Source: Azotobacter bryophylli
GTDB lineage: Bacteria; Pseudomonadota; Gammaproteobacteria; Pseudomonadales; Pseudomonadaceae
NCBI RefSeq assembly: GCF_042643485.1
Contig: NZ_JBHRSJ010000031.1
Coordinates: 163,870-227,869 of the forward strand
Direction of reading: 5' to 3'
Length of the DNA: 64,000 nucleotides
The position numbers and the translations under genes were made by a program. Below are positions 51,722 to 59,743 of this stretch, piece by piece. Under the pieces are notes generated by a model. That model was given only the letters and a program-made list of their open reading frames with translations, was not told where the DNA came from and ran no database searches. How positions within the stretch are numbered: position 1 is the stretch's first letter; each line of letters begins with the position of its first letter.

Positions 51722-53023
51722 ATGTCCTCCAGCGCTCTCGTCCGCCTGCTCAAGTCGCTCGACCCGCTCTCCCCGGAAGTGAGCATCGGCGATGTGGCGG
51801 ACCGCCTGTTGACGGCCGAGCACAAGGCCTTTCTGTCCCTGCCGGTGGTGGGTTCCGACGGTAGACCCCTGGGGCTGGTCAGCCGTTCCAGGCTGCAGGA
51901 CATCTTCATGCAGCGCTTCGGCCGGGATCTCTGGGGGCGTCGGCCGGTCGCCGACGTGATGAATCCGGAGCCTCTGATCGTCAGCCTGGAGACCGGCCTG
52001 GAGGAGGCGGCCCGGCAGATCACCGGAAAGCTGCAATACCCGATCACCGAGGACTTCGTCCTGGTGGATAGGGACGGCCGCTATCGCGGCCTGGGCACGG
52101 TGCTTGACCTGCTCAAGGCAATGGAAGACCGCATCGCCCAGCGCAATCGCGTGCTGCGCAAGGCGCTGGTGGAGCTCAAGGAGTCCCAGACCCAGCTGGT
52201 GCAGTCGGAGAAGATGGCTTCCCTCGGCCAGATGGTCGCCGGCGTCGCCCATGAGCTGAACACGCCGCTGGGCTATGTGAAGAACAACGTGCAACTGCTG
52301 CGCGAGCTGACCGGCCCGCTGTTCGAGCTGGCCGAGGCGCAGTCACGGCTGGCCGAATACCTGAGTGCCCCGGATGCCGACGAGGAGCGCCTGGCCACGG
52401 CCCTGGAGAATGCCGCCAGGGCGCGCGAGCGGGCTTCTCCCGAGAGCCTCGCCGACGATCTGGGGCAGCTGTTCGACGACACCCTCTACGGTCTCGGGCA
52501 GATCGGCGAACTGGTGGTCGGCTTGAAGGACTTCGCCCGTCTGGACCGAGCCATGAGCGAGGAGGTCGATCTCAACGACTGTATCCGCAGCACCCTGGTC
52601 ATCGCCCGCAACGGCATCAAGGACAAGGCCGAGGTGGTGACGCAGCTGGGCGACCTGCCGCGGATCGCCTGCGCGCCCTCGCAGATCAACCAGGTCCTGC
52701 TCAACCTGCTCAACAACGCCGCCCAGGCGATGGAAGGCTTCGGCCGGATTCAGGTCAGGAGCTGGGCGGATCGGCAGGCGCTGTACGTCTCGGTCCAGGA
52801 CAACGGCTGCGGCATACCGCCGGAAGTCCAGAAGCGCATCTTCGATCCCTTCTTCACCACCAAGCCGGTGGGCAAGGGAACCGGCCTCGGCCTGTCGATC
52901 AGCTTCAAGATCATCCAGGATCACGGCGGCAGTATCCGGGTCGCCTCGGAAGTAGGCCGCGGCACGCGGTTCCTGATCAGCCTGCCGCTTGGCCAGGCTA
53001 CCACCTTGCAACGGAGTGCCTGA
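51722..53023 (+). CDS. CBS-domain sensor histidine kinase
   Basis: 433 residues, no membrane segment. Residues about 1-135 look like a pair of CBS modules (AEHKAFLSLPVVGSDGRPLGLVSRSRLQDIF, VMNPEPLIVSLETGLEEAARQI, FVLVDRDGRYRGLGTVLDLL), so the input is probably an adenosyl ligand or energy state in the cytosol. A coiled coil leads to the HisKA domain with His177 in GVAHELNTPLGYVKNN; the ATPase domain has NLLNNAAQAM, DNGCGIPPE and GKGTGLGLSI. Followed after 2 bases by its response regulator. Confidence 0.9.
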   Translation: MSSSALVRLLKSLDPLSPEVSIGDVADRLLTAEHKAFLSLPVVGSDGRPLGLVSRSRLQDIFMQRFGRDLWGRRPVADVMNPEPLIVSLETGLEEAARQITGKLQYPITEDFVLVDRDGRYRGLGTVLDLLKAMEDRIAQRNRVLRKALVELKESQTQLVQSEKMASLGQMVAGVAHELNTPLGYVKNNVQLLRELTGPLFELAEAQSRLAEYLSAPDADEERLATALENAARARERASPESLADDLGQLFDDTLYGLGQIGELVVGLKDFARLDRAMSEEVDLNDCIRSTLVIARNGIKDKAEVVTQLGDLPRIACAPSQINQVLLNLLNNAAQAMEGFGRIQVRSWADRQALYVSVQDNGCGIPPEVQKRIFDPFFTTKPVGKGTGLGLSISFKIIQDHGGSIRVASEVGRGTRFLISLPLGQATTLQRSA

Positions 53024-53025
53024 CC

Positions 53026-53940
53026 ATGAACCAGCCCACCCGCATCCTTTTCATCGACGACGAAGAGCGCATCCTGCGCAGCCTCGCCATGCAGTTCCGC
53101 CGGCAGTACGAGGTGCTGACCGAGAGCGACCCGCGGCGGGCCCTGCAGCGCCTGCAGAGCGAGCCGGTCGATATCATCGTCTGCGACCAGCGCATGCCGC
53201 AGATGAACGGGGCCGAGCTGCTGAGCCAGGCCCGGGAGCTCGTTCCCGGCAGCCTGCGCATCCTGCTCACCGGCTATTCCGACCTGGACGCAGCGGTCGA
53301 GGCGCTGAACGGCGGCGGCATCTTCCGCTACCTGACCAAACCCTGGGACCCGCAGGAAATGGCCTTCACCCTGCGCCAGGCCGCGGAGATCGCCGCCCGT
53401 CAGGGGCTGGCGGACGGTCAGCCGACGGGCGCGAGTTCGGCGCTGCCGCTCAACGTGCTGCTGCTCGACGACACCGCCGACACCCTGGACTGCGTCGAAC
53501 AGTTCTGCAGCGCCGGCGGGCATCGCCTGCTGCGTGCGCGGACTGTCGGCGAAGCGGTGGAACGGCTGAACGCCGAGCCCATCGACCTGCTGGTCAGCGA
53601 CCTCAAGCTGGCCGGGGAGGACACCGCGCCGCTGCTGAAGACCCTGGCCCAGGCCCATCCGCGCCTGCTCAGCCTGGTGGTCACGCCGTTCCGCGATACC
53701 CAGGCGCTGCTCAAGCTGATCAACGAGGCGCAGATCTTCCGCTATCTGCCCAAGCCGATCCGCCGCGGTCTGTTCGAGAAGGGGCTACGTGCGGCCGCCG
53801 ATCAGGTAGTGGCCTGGCGGGCGCAGCCGGTGGCGGCGCCGGCGCGTTTGGCCGAAGCGCCGAGAGACGCCCGCGAGCGGGAAAAGGTTGGCAGCCTGCT
53901 GGGCATGCTCGGACGCTTGCGCCAGCGTCTCAGCGCCTGA
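53026..53940 (+). CDS. tandem-receiver response regulator
   Basis: 304 residues. First receiver domain: FIDDEERILRSL, phospho-acceptor Asp54 in VCDQRMPQ, LTGY and LTKPW; it resembles receivers of the RpfG/RssB kind. Second receiver: LLLDDTADTL, Asp192 in LVSDLKL, VVTPF, LPKPI, so both look able to be phosphorylated, though the second is more diverged. No DNA-binding, HD-GYP or GGDEF output follows, only a ~50-residue basic tail. It may sequester another protein or feed a relay with the kinase before it. Confidence 0.9.
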   Translation: MNQPTRILFIDDEERILRSLAMQFRRQYEVLTESDPRRALQRLQSEPVDIIVCDQRMPQMNGAELLSQARELVPGSLRILLTGYSDLDAAVEALNGGGIFRYLTKPWDPQEMAFTLRQAAEIAARQGLADGQPTGASSALPLNVLLLDDTADTLDCVEQFCSAGGHRLLRARTVGEAVERLNAEPIDLLVSDLKLAGEDTAPLLKTLAQAHPRLLSLVVTPFRDTQALLKLINEAQIFRYLPKPIRRGLFEKGLRAAADQVVAWRAQPVAAPARLAEAPRDAREREKVGSLLGMLGRLRQRLSA

Positions 53941-54013
53941 GATCCGCATCGGTCTGCTGGAAGGCGGGGAATCCGATACTCTTGCCTTCACTAGGGGGCA
54001 GGCGGGATCGGCG

Positions 54014-54742
54014 ATGATTCTACTGGCGGGGATATGGGGATGGCTGGCGGCGAGCAGTCTGTTGCTCGGTGCCTGGCTGGGCTACCGAGCCGGGCTGTCG
54101 GACAAGATCGTCGCATCGGTCATGGCCTTCGGCAGCGGCGTGCTGATCGCGGCGCTGTGCTTCGAGCAGATACCGGAGGCGCAGCGTCTCGGCGGGGTCT
54201 GGCCGACCCTGGCCGGGCTGCTGGTCGGCGGTGTCGCCTTCGTTCTCGCCGACGAGAGCCTCGACCGCCTGGAGGCGCGCCACCGTGCCAGGACCCAGGG
54301 CAAGGGAGCGCTGGTCGGCGTGCTGATCGCGGCCGGAGCCCTGCTTGACGGCATCCCCGAGTCTCTGGCGTTGGGGCTCGGACTGCTCGATGACGGGCAC
54401 GTCAGCCTGGTGCTGCTGGTCGCCGTGCTGCTCTCCAACCTGCCGGAGGGCCTGGCCAGTGCCAGCAGCCTGCGCAGCGAAGGCCGCAGCGGGCTTCAGG
54501 TGTTCGTCATCTGGGGCTCCATCGTCGCTCTGTCCGGCCTGGCGGCGATGACCGGGCCGGCCCTGCTGGCGGGCATGCCGCCGGCGTGGCTGGCCTTCGC
54601 GCTCGGCTTTTCCGCCGGGGCAGTACTGTGCATGCTGGTGGACACCCTGATTCCCGAGGCATTCAAGACCACCCACGCGTTGACCGGGCTGATCACCCTG
54701 GCCGGCTTCATGACGTCCTTCGCCCTGGAGTTCCTGAAGTAG
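54014..54742 (+). CDS. ZIP-family metal transporter
   Basis: 242 residues from ATG 54014, all hydrophobic with about eight helices. The ZIP metal-binding helices are recognisable in LLDGIPESLALG and LLSNLPEGLASA, with Asp and Ser/Asn in place of the usual His-Asn in the first. The cytoplasmic loop between helices 3 and 4 is short and charged (ARHRARTQGK) without a His cluster. The metal cannot be predicted. Between the two-component pair and pyrF; no obvious operon. Confidence 0.82.
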   Translation: MILLAGIWGWLAASSLLLGAWLGYRAGLSDKIVASVMAFGSGVLIAALCFEQIPEAQRLGGVWPTLAGLLVGGVAFVLADESLDRLEARHRARTQGKGALVGVLIAAGALLDGIPESLALGLGLLDDGHVSLVLLVAVLLSNLPEGLASASSLRSEGRSGLQVFVIWGSIVALSGLAAMTGPALLAGMPPAWLAFALGFSAGAVLCMLVDTLIPEAFKTTHALTGLITLAGFMTSFALEFLK

Positions 54743-54803
54743 CGGGCCGCGGGGCCGGGCTTCCGCTACAATGCGCGGCGTCACGAATCGCTGGAGCCCG
54801 CCA

Positions 54804-55499
54804 ATGCCCTGTCAGACCCCGATCATCGTCGCCCTCGACTTCCCCAGCCGCGAAGCCGCACTGGATCTGGCCGCCCGGCTGGACCCGGCGCAGTGCCGGG
54901 TCAAGGTCGGCAAGGAGCTGTTCACCCGCTGCGGGCCGGGTGTCGTCGAAGCCCTGCAGGCACGGGGCTTCGAGGTCTTCCTCGATCTGAAATTCCACGA
55001 CATCCCCAACACCACGGCGATGGCGGTCAAGGCCGCCGCCGAGCTGGGGGTGTGGATGGTCAACGTGCACTGCTCGGGCGGTCTGCGCATGATGAGCGCC
55101 TGTCGCGAGACGTTGGACAAGCTCGGGGGCCGCAAGCCCCTGCTGATCGGCGTGACGGTGCTGACCAGCATGGAGCGCGAGGACCTGGCCGGGATCGGTC
55201 TGGACATCGAGCCCCAGCAGCAGGTCCTGCGACTGGCCGGTCTGGCCGAGCAGGCCGGGCTCGACGGGTTGGTCTGCTCGGCCCAGGAGGCGGTGGCGCT
55301 GAAGACCGCGCATCCGTCGCTGCAACTGGTGACTCCTGGCATTCGTCCGGCCGGCAGCGCCCAGGACGACCAGCGTCGCATCCTCACGCCGCGCCAGGCG
55401 CTGGAGGCCGGCTCCGACTATCTGGTCATCGGCCGCCCGATCGGCCAGGCTGCCGACCCGGCGCAGGCGCTGGCCGCCGTGGTGGCCGAGCTGGCCTGA
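54804..55499 (+). CDS. pyrF: orotidine 5'-phosphate decarboxylase
   Basis: Last step of UMP synthesis. 231 residues from ATG 54804, with GGAG 8 bases upstream; the open frame extends 11 codons more without a site. Substrate motif ALDFPSREAAL, the catalytic Asp-Lys-x-x-Asp in LDLKFHDIPNT, and the C-terminal phosphate loop LVIGRPIGQAADP. A TACAAT hexamer at 54767-54772 may be the -10 of its promoter. Confidence 0.97.
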   Translation: MPCQTPIIVALDFPSREAALDLAARLDPAQCRVKVGKELFTRCGPGVVEALQARGFEVFLDLKFHDIPNTTAMAVKAAAELGVWMVNVHCSGGLRMMSACRETLDKLGGRKPLLIGVTVLTSMEREDLAGIGLDIEPQQQVLRLAGLAEQAGLDGLVCSAQEAVALKTAHPSLQLVTPGIRPAGSAQDDQRRILTPRQALEAGSDYLVIGRPIGQAADPAQALAAVVAELA

Positions 55500-55535
55500 G
55501 CCGGCGATTTCCAGAGTGTCGGGCCCGATGGATCG

Positions 55536-56168
55536 ATGACCCTCCCGATGGACGAGAATCCCTATGCGGCCCCCCGCGGGGCGTTGCAGGACGAGCCGAG
55601 GCTGCCGCCGCTGCCCGGTTGGAGCGCGGCCCGGCTGAGACTGCTGGGCTGGCTCGGTCTGGCCTCCGCCCTGGGGGCTCTGGTGGTCATGCTGCTTTCC
55701 CTGCCGTTCGGCGGGGGCATGCTCCATGCCACCGGCTATGCCTACTGGCTCGGACTGATCACGGTGCTGCTGGGCGACTACCTGCTGCTGCGCTTCAAGA
55801 GCTTCGTCGAGGCGCGCTTCGAGGCCCGCGGTCTGAGCTGGCCGGTCTGGCTTTGCATCCTCCTGAGCCTGCTGCTGGAGGTTGCCGATCCGTTTCTGGA
55901 GTCCTCTTTCCATGCCTTCGGCTGGTCTGCCCTGTTCTTCGGCCTGGCCCTGATCGTCTATGGCGGTCTGACGGTATGGCTGGGCGTGCGTCTGCGGAAG
56001 GTTCCCGGTGCCTACCGAGCCCTGCGGGTCATGGCCTGGCTGCTGATCGCCGGAGGGCTCATGCTGGCTTCCCTGATCCTGGCGTTACCGGCCATGCTGC
56101 CCCTGCTGGGAGCCAGCCTGGCGCAGTCCCGGGTGTTCTTCAGGGGCTGTGCGGAAGTGCGCGCGTAA
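55536..56168 (+). CDS. hypothetical membrane protein
   Basis: 210 residues, not recognised as a named family. It starts with a short polar part carrying DENPYAAPRG, a motif often found at the N terminus of small multi-pass bacterial membrane proteins, then about five helices (LGLASALGALVVMLLSLPF, YWLGLITVLLGDYLLL, WPVWLCILLSLLLEV, ALFFGLALIVYGGLTVWLGV, AWLLIAGGLMLASLILALP). ATG 55548 (MDENPY) is an equally good start; neither has a strong ribosome site. Ends before a 200-base region that leads to the hemerythrin gene. Confidence 0.75.
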   Translation: MTLPMDENPYAAPRGALQDEPRLPPLPGWSAARLRLLGWLGLASALGALVVMLLSLPFGGGMLHATGYAYWLGLITVLLGDYLLLRFKSFVEARFEARGLSWPVWLCILLSLLLEVADPFLESSFHAFGWSALFFGLALIVYGGLTVWLGVRLRKVPGAYRALRVMAWLLIAGGLMLASLILALPAMLPLLGASLAQSRVFFRGCAEVRA

Positions 56169-56371
56169 GGCTAGTTGGCTGCTCCACGTCCTTTCCGGGG
56201 AATGTTCGATAGACCCCGATCGGCTCTCCGGTGGCTGTCCCGCCGGGTGCCGGATCAGCGGAAATGTGATCCGTTGCCCACTTGATATGAGTCAAAACGC
56301 CACTAAATCCCTCGCTCTAGTCTGCATTCCCAGTATCCCGGCATAACGCGCAGCCGAAGGGGGAGAGTGGA

Positions 56372-56845
56372 GTGGCTTATCTGATTTGGCGAAACGACCT
56401 GAACACGGGTATCGAAGCGATCGACAGTCAGCACAAGCGGATCGTCGACATGATCAACCGTCTGGATCTGGCCCAGGCCCAGGGGCAAGCCGTGGTCGGG
56501 AAGGTCATCGAGGAGCTGGTCGACTACACGGTCTCCCACTTCGCCTTCGAGGAATCCCTCATGGAGAGCGCCGGCTACCAATTCAGCCGTGCCCACAAGC
56601 GCATTCACGATCTGTTCATCAAGCGGGTTTCCGGCTACCGCACCCGATACGAGCAGGGCGAGGATATCGCCGAAGAGCTCAAGGATCTGCTCTCGCGCTG
56701 GCTGTTCAGCCATATCCTGAACGAGGACGAGAACTACGTCGGTGCGGTCAAGCACAGCATGATCGCCCTGACCGGCGATCGCAGCGCGGGCGGCTGGCTG
56801 GCCCGCTCGATGAAGCGATTCTTCGGTCACGGCGCCTCCGCCTGA
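56372..56845 (+). CDS. bacteriohemerythrin
   Basis: 157 residues. Di-iron ligands in the expected pattern: WRNDLNTGIEAIDSQHKRIVDMIN (first His), DYTVSHFAFEESLM (His and Glu), HKRIHDLF (His, His), and LFSHILNEDENY (His, Asp). The protein binds oxygen; suggested roles are oxygen supply or sensing. The last ~25 residues (SAGGWLARSMKRFFG) are an amphipathic tail outside the domain. GTG start 56372 with a GGGGGAG site upstream. Single gene, with its own terminator. Confidence 0.93.
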   Translation: MAYLIWRNDLNTGIEAIDSQHKRIVDMINRLDLAQAQGQAVVGKVIEELVDYTVSHFAFEESLMESAGYQFSRAHKRIHDLFIKRVSGYRTRYEQGEDIAEELKDLLSRWLFSHILNEDENYVGAVKHSMIALTGDRSAGGWLARSMKRFFGHGASA

Positions 56846-56867
56846 CCTGACCCTGCCTGTCGCATTC

Positions 56868-56894
56868 GCGGGCGCTGCAGGGCGCCCGCTTCGT
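56868..56894 (+). terminator. hemerythrin gene terminator
   Basis: GCGGGCGC (56868-56875) pairs with GCGCCCGC (56882-56889), 6-base loop, then TTCGTT. The T-tract is weak. Confidence 0.6.
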
Positions 56895-56965
56895 TATCTC
56901 CACTCCGTTTCCGGCTGGCATAATCCGCCCCTTCCGCTCGGCATCCACTCGGCAAGGGAAACGGC

Positions 56966-58099
56966 ATGCATGCTTCCTGGGAAATCTTCTGCAGCGTAGT
57001 CGACAACTACGGCGACATCGGTGTCACCTGGCGCCTGGCCCGGCAGCTGGTGGCCGAGTACGGGCAATCCGTCCGCCTGTGGGTCGATGATCCCTCCGCG
57101 CTGGTGCGCCTATGTCCGGAGGCGGACGAGAATGCCGTCCGGCAGTGGCAGCAGGGGGTAGATATCCGTCGCTGGACGGCCGACTGGCAGCCGGTCGAGC
57201 CCGCGGATGTGGTGATCGAGGCCTTCGCCTGCCAGTTGCCGGCGGCCCACGTCGCGGCCATGGCAGCGCGCCAGCGCAAGGTGCTCTGGCTGAATCTCGA
57301 GTACCTGAGCGCCGAGGAGTGGGTCGGCGATTGTCATGGGCTGCCGTCCCTGCAGCCCGGCGGGATGCAGAAATTTTTCTTCTTTCCGGGCTTTACCGAG
57401 AAGACCGGCGGGCTTCTGCGCGAGCGGGGGCTGATCGAGCGGCGCCGCGCCTTCCAGGCCGACGAACCGGCCCGTGCCGACTTTCTCCGCTCGTTGGGCG
57501 TCGAGGTCCTGCCCGGAGAGCGGCTGATTTCGCTGTTCGCCTACGAGAATGCCGGATTGCCCAGCTGGCTGACGGCACTGGCGGACGGCTCTCAGAGCAC
57601 GCGGCTGCTGGTACCGGAAGGGCGGATCCTCGGCGACCTGCAGCGCTGGCTGGCGGTCCCGGCGCTGCAGGTCGGCAGCGAGTGCCGGCGCGGCGCCTTG
57701 ACCATCCAGGTGCTGCCCTTCGTGCGCCAGGACGACTACGACCGACTGCTGTGGTGCTGCGATTTCAACGCCGTGCGCGGCGAGGACTCCTTCCTGCGAG
57801 CCCAGTGGGCCGGACGGCCGCTGCTCTGGCATATCTATCCGCAGGAAGAGGGTGCGCACTGGGACAAGCTGGATGCCTTCCTGGCCCTCTACCTGGCGGA
57901 CCTCCCGCCGCAGGCCGCCCATGCCCTGCGGTCCCTGTGGCGGGCCTGGAACGAGGAAGGGGAGATGGGTAGTGCCTGGGAGGCCGTGACGGAGCAATGG
58001 CAGGAGCTTAGGGGCCATGCCGAGCGCTGGTGCGCACGACAGGCTACACGCCCGGATCTGGCTGCGGGACTGGTGCAATTTTATACAGATTGGCTATGA
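56966..58099 (+). CDS. earP: EF-P arginine rhamnosyltransferase EarP
   Basis: Transfers rhamnose from dTDP-rhamnose to Arg32 of EF-P, which EF-P needs to relieve ribosome stalling at proline runs. 377 residues. N-terminal SVVDNYGDIGVTWRLARQL holds the catalytic Asp region of the family (Asp13, Asp17), and the C-terminal donor-binding part has FVRQDDYDRLLWCCDFNAVRGEDSFLRAQWAG and PLLWHIYPQEEGAH. GGGAA lies 6-9 bases before the ATG. efp follows after 45 bases, so enzyme and substrate are side by side. Confidence 0.96.
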   Translation: MHASWEIFCSVVDNYGDIGVTWRLARQLVAEYGQSVRLWVDDPSALVRLCPEADENAVRQWQQGVDIRRWTADWQPVEPADVVIEAFACQLPAAHVAAMAARQRKVLWLNLEYLSAEEWVGDCHGLPSLQPGGMQKFFFFPGFTEKTGGLLRERGLIERRRAFQADEPARADFLRSLGVEVLPGERLISLFAYENAGLPSWLTALADGSQSTRLLVPEGRILGDLQRWLAVPALQVGSECRRGALTIQVLPFVRQDDYDRLLWCCDFNAVRGEDSFLRAQWAGRPLLWHIYPQEEGAHWDKLDAFLALYLADLPPQAAHALRSLWRAWNEEGEMGSAWEAVTEQWQELRGHAERWCARQATRPDLAAGLVQFYTDWL

Positions 58100-58100
58100 T
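58095..58100 (+). promoter_or_regulatory. candidate -10 of an efp promoter
   Basis: TATGAT spans the earP stop codon; it would start an efp RNA near 58107 with a 38-base leader. No convincing -35 was found, so efp may also be read from earP. Confidence 0.35.
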
Positions 58101-58144
58101 ACGCGGCCTGCTTTTTTGTCACTCATTCCATTTCGGATATTCAT

Positions 58145-58711
58145 ATGAAAACCGCACAAGAGTTTCGTGCCGGCCAGGTGGCCATTATCAACGGCGAGCC
58201 GTGGGTTATCCAGAAGGCCGAGTTCAACAAGTCCGGCCGCAACGCTGCCGTGGTCAAGATGAAACTCAAGAACCTGCTCAATGGTTCGGCGACCGAGACC
58301 GTCTACAAGGCCGACGACAAACTCGAGCCGGTAATCCTCGAGCGCAAGGAAGTGACCTACTCCTACTTCGCCGATCCGCTCTACGTCTTCATGGACAACG
58401 AGTTCAACCAGTACGAGATCGAGAAGAGCGACCTGGAAAGTGTCATGGCCTTCCTCGAAGACGGCATGACCGACGTCTGCGAAGCGGTGTTCTATAACGA
58501 CCGTGTGATTTCCGTGGAACTGCCGACCACCATCGTGCGCCAGATCGCCTACACCGAGCCGGCCGTTCGTGGCGATACTTCCGGCAAGGTGATGAAGACC
58601 GCCCGTCTGACCAACGGTGCCGAGCTGCAGGTTTCCGCCTTCTGCGAAATCGGCGACTCCATCGAGATCGACACCCGCACCGGCGAGTACAAGTCCCGCG
58701 TCAAGGCCTGA
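58145..58711 (+). CDS. efp: elongation factor P
   Basis: Binds stalled ribosomes and promotes peptide-bond formation at polyproline. 188 residues in three beta domains. The loop tip reads NKSGRNAAV with Arg at residue 32 in place of the Lys34-type residue of E. coli EF-P, the hallmark of the EarP-modified branch. The C-terminal EF-P signature is GDSIEIDTRTGEYKSRV. Ends with an intrinsic terminator. Confidence 0.98.
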   Translation: MKTAQEFRAGQVAIINGEPWVIQKAEFNKSGRNAAVVKMKLKNLLNGSATETVYKADDKLEPVILERKEVTYSYFADPLYVFMDNEFNQYEIEKSDLESVMAFLEDGMTDVCEAVFYNDRVISVELPTTIVRQIAYTEPAVRGDTSGKVMKTARLTNGAELQVSAFCEIGDSIEIDTRTGEYKSRVKA

Positions 58712-58729
58712 GCCTGAGCGAGACGTCTG

Positions 58730-58757
58730 GAGCCCGGCCTTGTGCCGGGCTCTTTCG
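58730..58757 (+). terminator. efp terminator
   Basis: GAGCCCGGC (58730-58738) pairs with GCCGGGCTC (58744-58752), 5-base loop, then TTTCG. It lies 19 bases after the stop. Confidence 0.82.
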
Positions 58758-58920
58758 TTGTGGAGACCGCATAATCCCTGGTGCGAGCTTGTCGGCCAGT
58801 CCTATACCTTGCGCGTACCTCAGAGTGAGGCCTGCCGGCGCTGGTGGATCGCTGCCAGTGGCGTGATAGCCCTGAGGAAAGCCGATCGGCTCCGTCTTCC
58901 GGGTGGCCCCTTCGGTAAAT

Positions 58921-58960
58921 CGGGAGCCTCCGGTCTCGTGGTCGAGACAGAAGGCTCCCG
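58921..58960 (-). terminator. hairpin at the end of the amidotransferase cluster
   Basis: CGGGAGCC / GGCTCCCG form the outer stem and GTCTCG / CGAGAC with a TGGT loop the inner stem. It stands 10 bases beyond the stop of the minus-strand amidotransferase gene; only a short ATTTA follows instead of a T-run. Confidence 0.6.
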
Positions 58961-58969
58961 ATGATGGCA

Positions 58970-59743
58970 TCACAGAGCCGAACCTCCTGTCTTGCCCGTT
59001 GCCTCGGCCGGCCATCCCGGAGGGCTGACCAGATCCAGCCAGCGGTGCATCAGCGTGCGAGCGAAGGCGGTCTGCACTTGCTGGTATCGGTCGAAGTCCG
59101 TCTCGGCCTGCTGGATCAAGCGGCGTATCCGCTCCTGATCATGGGCAGGGTTGCCGAGCAGCTCGCGCCGGTTCCAGGTATCCACGATCTGCGGTGTCAC
59201 CTCGAAGTGGAACTGGAAGGCGTAGATCCGCTCGCCGATGCGGAACGCCTGGTGCCTGACCGCGTCGCCGGTCATCAGCAGGGTCGCTCCCTCCGGCAGC
59301 GCGAAGGTGTCCGAATGCATCTCGAACAGCCGCTGCTGCGGTGCCAACGCGGCGAATAGCGGGTCCTTCTCTCCGTCCGGAGTCAGGCAGAGCGGGGTGA
59401 AACCGTACTCCAGGAATCCCTGGGGCTCGACTTGCGCGCCATAGGCATAGGCGATCGCCTGGCAGCCCAGGCAGGAGCCGAGAATCGGCTTGCCGGCATC
59501 GGCGAAGCGGCGGATCAGCACCGCCAGATCGTCGAAGTAGGGCTTCAGCGCCTGATCGTGCACGCTGACCTCGCCGCCGAACACGATCAGCGCGTCGTAG
59601 TCCGCGATCGACTGCGGCAGCGGGTCGTCGTGTCGGCGGTAGAACCAGTGCAGTCTGCCGCCCCGCTCGGCCACCACCTCCCCGATCCGGCCCGACTCGA
59701 CGGCACCGTCCATGCCGCCGGCCATGATTGCGACTATGTCCAT
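58970..59743 (-). CDS. class I glutamine amidotransferase-like hydrolase
   Basis: 257 residues from ATG 59743 (MDIVAIMAGGMDGAV). The nucleophile is the Cys in GSCLGCQAIAYAYGA near residue 100, and the His-x-Glu pair is in FQFHFEVTP near residue 187, so the triad is complete. Domain layout is that of stand-alone GMP-synthase-type GATase domains. No synthase partner is encoded beside it; the neighbours are a dioxygenase and a glutamine-synthetase-like ligase. It may cut a gamma-glutamyl amide, as PuuD does in putrescine breakdown. The start overlaps the dioxygenase stop (TGATG), so translation is coupled. Confidence 0.87.
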   Translation of the reverse strand: MDIVAIMAGGMDGAVESGRIGEVVAERGGRLHWFYRRHDDPLPQSIADYDALIVFGGEVSVHDQALKPYFDDLAVLIRRFADAGKPILGSCLGCQAIAYAYGAQVEPQGFLEYGFTPLCLTPDGEKDPLFAALAPQQRLFEMHSDTFALPEGATLLMTGDAVRHQAFRIGERIYAFQFHFEVTPQIVDTWNRRELLGNPAHDQERIRRLIQQAETDFDRYQQVQTAFARTLMHRWLDLVSPPGWPAEATGKTGGSAL

